Part shown: piece after piece, positions 7,138-10,806 of the stretch | How positions within the stretch are numbered: the stretch's first letter is position 1 | Layout: the number at the start of each line of letters is the position of its first letter | Source of the DNA: Anaerolinea thermophila | GTDB lineage: Bacteria; Chloroflexota; Anaerolineae; Anaerolineales; DRKV01 | Direction of reading: 5' to 3' | Assembly: GCA_020722405.1 (NCBI GenBank) | Contig: DYKW01000050.1 | Coordinates: forward strand, 1 to 10,806 | DNA length: 10,806 nt | Notes under the pieces: generated by a model | What the model saw: only the letters and a program-made list of their open reading frames with translations | Database searches by the model: none | What the model was told of the DNA's origin: nothing | Made by a program: the position numbers and the translations under genes

Positions 7138-7989
7138 TTATTTTCTGTGTTTTTCTTCCGGTAGGTAGTGCTTACGATAGTAATGCTCCAAACCATACGT
7201 TAATCGTAAGGTGTAAAAGCCACGGCGATTAGGAGGGTAATCAATGCGTTTTAATAATTCGGGTGCCAAAGCACGCACTTCTTTGACGGAGGCTTTTTCA
7301 GCAGCCAGGGTTTCGATCTGTTGGTGGACGTATTCCAAAAATTCATATTGTCTTTGGATGCTCTCCGCACCCACCGGGCCGCCACGTCCACTGACAATGG
7401 TAAAACCATGATATTCGGGAGTATTGAGCACCTCCAATGTTTTCAACCAGATGGGGATGTGTGCATGTGCCAGGAAGGGCGGCTGATTGATCACAACGGC
7501 ATCACCAATGAAGGTTATTTTGGCTTCCGGTACGACGACCCAACAAGCGCCATTCATAGGGCCAGACATGTGCATTATCTTGACAGTGTACTTTCCCCAG
7601 TGTAGCGTAATATCGGAAGTGAAGACAATATCCGGCGGAACCCAGCGACGGCTACCCAAGGGAGTGCACAGTTCCCACTCAGAACCGCTCTCATCTACTT
7701 GCCCCTTGAAAATCGTAGGGTATTTTTTTGTGCGGCTGGCGGTTTTGTGATGGAGCAAAGTCGATGCTTCCATCATGCGCACTCCTAGGATGCGATCCAG
7801 ATGAGCATCCAGCGAAACGAGCATGCGCACGCCCCCTCCACGACTATGCAACACCGAGCGCCAATTTCGAATATCTTCGATGCGCAACGGCGCATCAATC
7901 AGTAACAAGCCATAAGGCAAGCTAAGTGCGCCAACCGTCACGCCAGGGTAACAATTTTCATAAAAAATATCTTCTTCTAGAATTTGCAT
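7138..7989 (-). CDS. Degenerate metallo-beta-lactamase-fold protein
   Basis: This 283-residue protein has the outline of an MBL-fold hydrolase: N-terminal strands ending in LLLIDAP, a metal-site-like block, then IMHMSGPMNG and FIGDAVV. The usual HxHxDH motif reads DAHLDR here, so it keeps His63 and Asp65 but has Asp61 and Arg66 instead of two histidines. The histidine of the usual PGHT block is replaced by Pro144, and the last motif reads SGRGG with Arg202 in place of His. Asp163 of the GD motif remains. A normal two-metal site therefore looks unlikely; one altered metal site or a non-enzymatic role is possible. There is no signal peptide. AGGAG lies 16 nt before the ATG, unusually far, so an ATA start six nt upstream cannot be excluded. 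The fold call is from motif order only and the substrate is unknown. Confidence 0.7.
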   Translation of the reverse strand: MQILEEDIFYENCYPGVTVGALSLPYGLLLIDAPLRIEDIRNWRSVLHSRGGGVRMLVSLDAHLDRILGVRMMEASTLLHHKTASRTKKYPTIFKGQVDESGSEWELCTPLGSRRWVPPDIVFTSDITLHWGKYTVKIMHMSGPMNGACWVVVPEAKITFIGDAVVINQPPFLAHAHIPIWLKTLEVLNTPEYHGFTIVSGRGGPVGAESIQRQYEFLEYVHQQIETLAAEKASVKEVRALAPELLKRIDYPPNRRGFYTLRLTYGLEHYYRKHYLPEEKHRK

Positions 7990-8032
7990 AGTTATGTTTG
8001 AAAAACTCCTACAAGGGTGATTTGAAAATATG

Positions 8033-8050
8033 CGACCGCCTATGCGGTCG
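8033..8050 (-). terminator. Hairpin after the GAF-GAF-PAS kinase gene
   Basis: An exact 7-bp stem (CGACCGC and GCGGTCG) closes a 4-nt loop, starting 8 nt past the kinase stop on the minus strand. It is followed by CATATTTTC, a weak U tract. It may act as a partial terminator or attenuator ahead of the MBL-like gene, lowering expression of the four downstream genes relative to the kinase. Confidence 0.4.
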
Positions 8051-8058
8051 TCCGGGCT

Positions 8059-10167
8059 TCATGTCCTGGAAGGGGAGAACATTGTGTCGGACGGTGCCAC
8101 CGGCAGGGTAATCGAGAAGCGAGAACCGACTTCAGGTTTACTCTTAACCCAAATGCGGCCGCCATGCCCTTCGACGGCTAACCGGCAAAAAGTCAATCCT
8201 AACCCCAGCCCCTTGCTACCTTCCCGGTTGTGAAGACGAGTAAATTTGTGGAAAATCAATTCTTGTTCCGATTCGGGAATGCCGAAGCCGGTATCTATGA
8301 CCGATACTTGGACCCATTCGCCATCTTGTTGGGCCTCGATGCGGATACGCCCGTTGTTGGGGGTGTATTTGATAGCGTTGTCCAACAAGTTGATGAACAC
8401 CCGGCGAATCATGTCGCTATCTACATACAGTGCCGGTATTTGCTCGGGGATTTCTACTTCCAGCGTTTGGTGCCTGGATTCAGCCATCAGATAGACAGCA
8501 TCCAAAGCTTCGTTTACCAGTCCCAATAAGCCTACGATTTCCTGTGTGACAATCGGATTTCCGGATTCCAGCCGGTGGACGTCTAGCAGGGAGTTGGTCA
8601 GGCGCTGGATACGTTCGGTAGAGCGTATCGCAATTTGCATCACGCTTTCGATGGCATCATCCTCCGGCAACATGCTGCGCAGGACGTCCAAACTGGAGAT
8701 GATATTGGCAAGCGGCGAACGCAAGTCGTGGTAGACCATCGAGATCAGGTCATTGCGCAGTTTGTCGATATTCTTACGTTCAGTGATATCGCGCAATACC
8801 CACTGGATGGAGGCTTGCCCTTCGATGGATACCACTCGACATAATACCTGGACAGGAATCTCATCCCCATCACAAGTACGCATGTTCGATTCATAGGCAA
8901 TGGTGCGGTGGCCTGCCTTCAAGTTTTCCAGGCTCTCTCCCAGATGCGTGAAGTTGACCTGATGCAGTTGGAAGATCGTCATCTGGTGCAACGTTTCGAT
9001 GGGATAATGGCTAAGCACCACCGTCTGGCGATTGACTTCCAGAATATTCCCCTGCAAATCAGTGATGATGATGGGCGAAAAACTATCGTTGAACAAATCA
9101 TGATAGCGTTGGTGAGCGGCTTGCAAGCGGGAAAACAATTGTGCATGACTGATAGCATTGCTTGCCAGATTACAGATGCCATCTAACACAAGTAAGGTAT
9201 CGCGCCCAAAACCAGCATTGGTTGGGTTGATGGCTTCCAAGATGCCTATAACACGCTCTTCCAACTGGATGGGGGCGCAGGCAATAGCACGGGTGTGGTA
9301 ACCGGTGCGACGTTCGGTTTCTAGGTCAAAGCGCGGGTCGGCATGAGCATTGGGAACCAAGACGGCCTCTCCATGTTGGGCCACCCATCCGGCGATGCCG
9401 CGCCCCAGCGGTAACCGGTACTCCTGAAGTCGAGCCCCCGCCCCTCCGATTACAGCCCGAAAGATCAGTTGCGCTTCATCTTCAGGGTCGCACAGTGCCA
9501 GAGAAACGGCTTGTACGTTGAGCGCTTGTTTGGTCTGAGCAGCAATGCGCTGTAGAACATCATCGAAATCCAGCGAAGCGTTGATCACAGAAGCGGTTTC
9601 TGCCAACGCGGCCATAACGCGCGCTTGACGTTGGCTTTCAGAGTACAGGCGAGCATTGAGGACCGCGATACCTGCCTGATCGGCAATGGCTTTGACTAAT
9701 GAAAGGTGCGCTTCATTGAATTGCCCTGGATTGGCATTCACTAAGGTAATCACACCCACCAGGTTGTCGCGCGAAAGCAAGGGGGCGCTAATTGCAGACT
9801 TAGGCCCAGTACGGCTGACATCATCATCGGGACGGCGCAGCCAGCGTTCATCCTTGCTGGTATCCGTCATCAGCACAGCCTCACGATACTTCAACACCCA
9901 ACCTGCCAGACCTCGCTCGGTGGTGGCACGCAATTGTTGTGTGGTCTGATCGAGTATGTTGCTGCCGTGAATAATCGCCGATTCTACCGGTTCTCCGTGT
10001 TCATCCACCACAATCATCGAACCGCTGTTCGCTCCAATGTTCTTCATTGTCAGGAGCAAGACGCGCTGCAACACAGTACGCAAGTCCAACGCACTGTTGA
10101 ACTCACGGCTGATTTCATACAGCAGTTTGAGTGTGTCTTGGGGTTTACGAGCAATTGATGACGTCAT
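8059..10167 (-). CDS. GAF-GAF-PAS sensor histidine kinase
   Basis: This 702-residue soluble kinase has two GAF domains (about 15-175 and 183-343), a PAS domain (about 350-465), a HisKA domain (about 467-535) and a HATPase domain (about 575-692). The catalytic core is complete: His480 in VYHDLRSPLANI, N box Asn593 and Asn597 (NLLDNAIKYTP), G1 box DTGFGI (625-630), F box FHKFTR and G2 box KGLGLGLTF. The first half of each GAF shows the usual GLAGWV/GIAGWV turn, so both look properly folded. No membrane segment, receiver or output domain is present, and the signal and partner are unknown. The ATG at 10167 opens the frame but lacks a clear Shine-Dalgarno. An extended -10-like TGCTATACT lies about 67 nt upstream. 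It is the first gene of the minus-strand group; the next gene starts 69 nt downstream beyond a hairpin. Confidence 0.93.
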   Translation of the reverse strand: MTSSIARKPQDTLKLLYEISREFNSALDLRTVLQRVLLLTMKNIGANSGSMIVVDEHGEPVESAIIHGSNILDQTTQQLRATTERGLAGWVLKYREAVLMTDTSKDERWLRRPDDDVSRTGPKSAISAPLLSRDNLVGVITLVNANPGQFNEAHLSLVKAIADQAGIAVLNARLYSESQRQARVMAALAETASVINASLDFDDVLQRIAAQTKQALNVQAVSLALCDPEDEAQLIFRAVIGGAGARLQEYRLPLGRGIAGWVAQHGEAVLVPNAHADPRFDLETERRTGYHTRAIACAPIQLEERVIGILEAINPTNAGFGRDTLLVLDGICNLASNAISHAQLFSRLQAAHQRYHDLFNDSFSPIIITDLQGNILEVNRQTVVLSHYPIETLHQMTIFQLHQVNFTHLGESLENLKAGHRTIAYESNMRTCDGDEIPVQVLCRVVSIEGQASIQWVLRDITERKNIDKLRNDLISMVYHDLRSPLANIISSLDVLRSMLPEDDAIESVMQIAIRSTERIQRLTNSLLDVHRLESGNPIVTQEIVGLLGLVNEALDAVYLMAESRHQTLEVEIPEQIPALYVDSDMIRRVFINLLDNAIKYTPNNGRIRIEAQQDGEWVQVSVIDTGFGIPESEQELIFHKFTRLHNREGSKGLGLGLTFCRLAVEGHGGRIWVKSKPEVGSRFSITLPVAPSDTMFSPSRT

Positions 10168-10233
10168 ATCAGCAAAACTGCACCCGATGTACCCTTCTCT
10201 TCAGCACCTACGAACCATCGTTGAGTTTTTAGA

Positions 10234-10242
10234 AGTATAGCA
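10234..10242 (-). promoter_or_regulatory. Extended -10 promoter element for the GAF-GAF-PAS kinase
   Basis: Read on the minus strand, the sequence is TGC followed by TATACT, a five-of-six match to TATAAT with the extended -10 TG. A -35 at 17 nt would be AATGCA, which is poor, though extended -10 promoters tolerate that. Transcription would begin near 10227, giving a leader of about 60 nt. Confidence 0.45.
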
Positions 10243-10272
10243 TATTTGCTTTTTGTTGCATTAACAAAAGTG

Positions 10273-10284
10273 TACAAAATTGTA
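10273..10284. promoter_or_regulatory. Operator-like inverted repeat TACAA-AA-TTGTA
   Basis: Perfect 5-bp arms surround a central AA. The site lies about 31 bp upstream of the kinase -10 element. A related, wider pair, TACAAT (10342-10347) and ATTGTA (10362-10367), lies 58 bp further on. It could be a regulator site, but short AT-rich palindromes also arise by chance. Confidence 0.25.
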
Positions 10285-10396
10285 GGTGGGTGCCAGGCCT
10301 AGGAACAATTTATCCAGGCGTATCGTTCAAGGAAACACTGGTACAATCATTTTACTGCCAAATTGTATCTTCTCAATAACTTGGGAAGAGCGACAC

Positions 10397-10468
10397 CGTC
10401 CCGAAGGTTTGAGCAGCACAATCAGGTTTTTTGAAGAAACCTTCACCCTGCGGGTACTTCGCGGGACG
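10397..10468 (+). promoter_or_regulatory. Leader segment with competing hairpins
   Basis: GAAGGTTT (10403-10410) is exactly complementary to AAACCTTC (10437-10444). The same 3' arm can instead pair locally with AGGTTTTTT just upstream of it (stem within 10424-10442). CGTCCCG (10397-10403) is exactly complementary to CGGGACG (10462-10468), whose GGG can alternatively close a local CCC-T-GCG/CGCGGG hairpin (10446-10465). These are mutually exclusive pairings, as in an attenuator or riboswitch-like leader, but no known class is recognised and there is no clear U-run terminator. Confidence 0.35.
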
Positions 10469-10488
10469 TTTCCCCTTCTTTTTGAGAT

Positions 10489-10514
10489 GATACGCCAAAT
10501 TCATAGGCAGTATC
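10489..10514 (+). promoter_or_regulatory. Hairpin just upstream of the lipoprotein ribosome binding site
   Basis: GATACGCC (10489-10496) pairs with GGC-A-GTATC (10506-10514), giving an 8-bp stem with one bulged A and a 9-nt loop. It ends ten nt before AAGGAGA (10524-10530). It may influence translation of the lipoprotein or mark an RNA-processing site. Confidence 0.35.
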
Positions 10515-10537
10515 GTTCACTAGAAGGAGAAATCGCC

Positions 10538-10806
10538 ATGTGGAAACGCTTGTTCATCTTCATCTTATTCGCCGCTCTGTTGCTAGGCGCCTGCGCATCC
10601 AGACAAGCCGAGACGCCAATGGAAATGCCCGTCGCAGAAGGAGAGGCGAACGTTTATACGCAAAAATCACCAGCCGGTGGCGCCCCCGCGTTCGCACACG
10701 CACCTATGCCGAAGATGGAGACCGTTGAGGAAAACAATAGCCCAGAACGCTTGGTGATCAAAAACGCCAGTTTGCAACTGGTGGTGGCAGATCCCCCGGC
10801 CGTGAT
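10538..10806 (+). CDS. DUF4349-like lipoprotein (partial, 5' end only)
   Basis: Only the first 89 codons are inside the window. The product starts with a lipoprotein signal peptide: two positive residues (Lys3, Arg4), a hydrophobic core and a lipobox LGAC with the lipidated Cys19. A low-complexity Pro/Ala/Glu-rich linker of about 50 residues follows. The segment RLVIKNASLQLVVADP then resembles the first strand of DUF4349, a domain found in many bacterial envelope lipoproteins and often preceded by exactly this kind of linker. The protein is thus predicted to be anchored on the outer face of the cytoplasmic membrane. Its function is not known. AAGGAGA seven nt before the ATG strongly supports the start. 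It is transcribed away from the GAF-GAF-PAS kinase. The DUF4349 call rests on one short segment; the lipoprotein call is firm. Confidence 0.8.
   Translation, partial: MWKRLFIFILFAALLLGACASRQAETPMEMPVAEGEANVYTQKSPAGGAPAFAHAPMPKMETVEENNSPERLVIKNASLQLVVADPPAV

Larger units (their letters stand above)
10320..10519. repeat. Direct repeat GTATCGTTCA, two copies
   Basis: An exact 10-bp direct repeat lies at 10320-10329 and 10510-10519. With a single-base insertion the match extends leftward through AGGC in both copies. The 190-bp spacing brackets the hairpin cluster. The second copy ends four nt before the AAGGAGA of the lipoprotein gene. Confidence 0.45.
10168..10537. other. Divergent, repeat-rich intergenic region
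   Basis: This is a 370-bp non-coding region between the minus-strand kinase and the plus-strand lipoprotein gene. It contains a promoter-like extended -10 for the kinase and a TACAA-AA-TTGTA inverted repeat. It also has a 10-bp exact direct repeat (GTATCGTTCA at 10320-10329 and 10510-10519) and several potential hairpins in the half nearest the lipoprotein gene. A further imperfect stem with one bulged T (CTTTTTGTT/AACAAAAG) spans 10249-10270. No ORF with support was found. Confidence 0.6.

Noticed and set aside
4328..10167. A new defence or toxin-antitoxin system built from the endonuclease, MBL and kinase genes
   Set aside because: The endonuclease is a standard base-excision repair enzyme and the asparaginase is metabolic. 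There is no toxin, effector or mobile-element signature, so co-location alone does not support a defence role.
10540..10728. Alternative 62-codon plus-strand frame inside the lipoprotein gene
   Set aside because: It is Arg-rich without features, whereas the frame from 10538 has a strong ribosome binding site and a clear lipoprotein signal peptide.

Overview
The window looks like chromosomal DNA from a free-living bacterium, most plausibly a member of the Chloroflexota (class Anaerolineae). This is inference from protein style: soluble GAF/PAS histidine kinases with phosphoacceptor blocks such as SHELRLPMTSIKGYTDLM, a DUF4349-type lipoprotein, and mixed base composition. No rRNA, tRNA, transposase, phage gene, CRISPR array or replication origin was recognised.

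Layout. (1) 1-370 is non-coding upstream sequence with a possible promoter. (2) A plus-strand group follows: a receiver-GAF-kinase-like protein whose receiver and kinase parts both lack key residues (371-2017); a receiver-like/GAF/PAS histidine kinase with an intact catalytic core (2095-4017); then, behind a strong GC-rich hairpin, a 48-residue protein with a CxxC...HxxC zinc-finger pattern (4105-4251). (3) A minus-strand group converges on it. In transcription order it is: a GAF-GAF-PAS histidine kinase (10167-8059), a metallo-beta-lactamase-fold protein with most metal ligands replaced (7989-7138), an R. etli-type L-asparaginase (7123-6077), endonuclease III (6080-5394) and a short cytosolic histidine kinase (5401-4328). 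The last three genes are joined by 4-nt and 8-nt overlaps, so that part is almost certainly one transcript. (4) A 370-bp divergent intergenic region (10168-10537) is rich in inverted and direct repeats. (5) A DUF4349-like lipoprotein gene enters at 10538 and runs off the window.

How it may work together. Four kinase-type proteins lie here, all without visible membrane segments. No response regulator with a DNA-binding output domain is present, so the partners of the three apparently active kinases must be elsewhere. The tandem plus-strand pair suggests a non-catalytic sensor or scaffold next to a working kinase. The minus-strand group is mixed, with sensory kinases at both ends of genes for DNA base repair, asparagine hydrolysis and a degenerate hydrolase fold, and no obvious common pathway.

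The most unusual points are the catalytically dead kinase-like protein, the degenerate MBL protein, the small Cys-rich ORF immediately behind a hairpin, and the repeat-rich leader of the lipoprotein gene. No complete new defence, mobile or biosynthetic system could be demonstrated.
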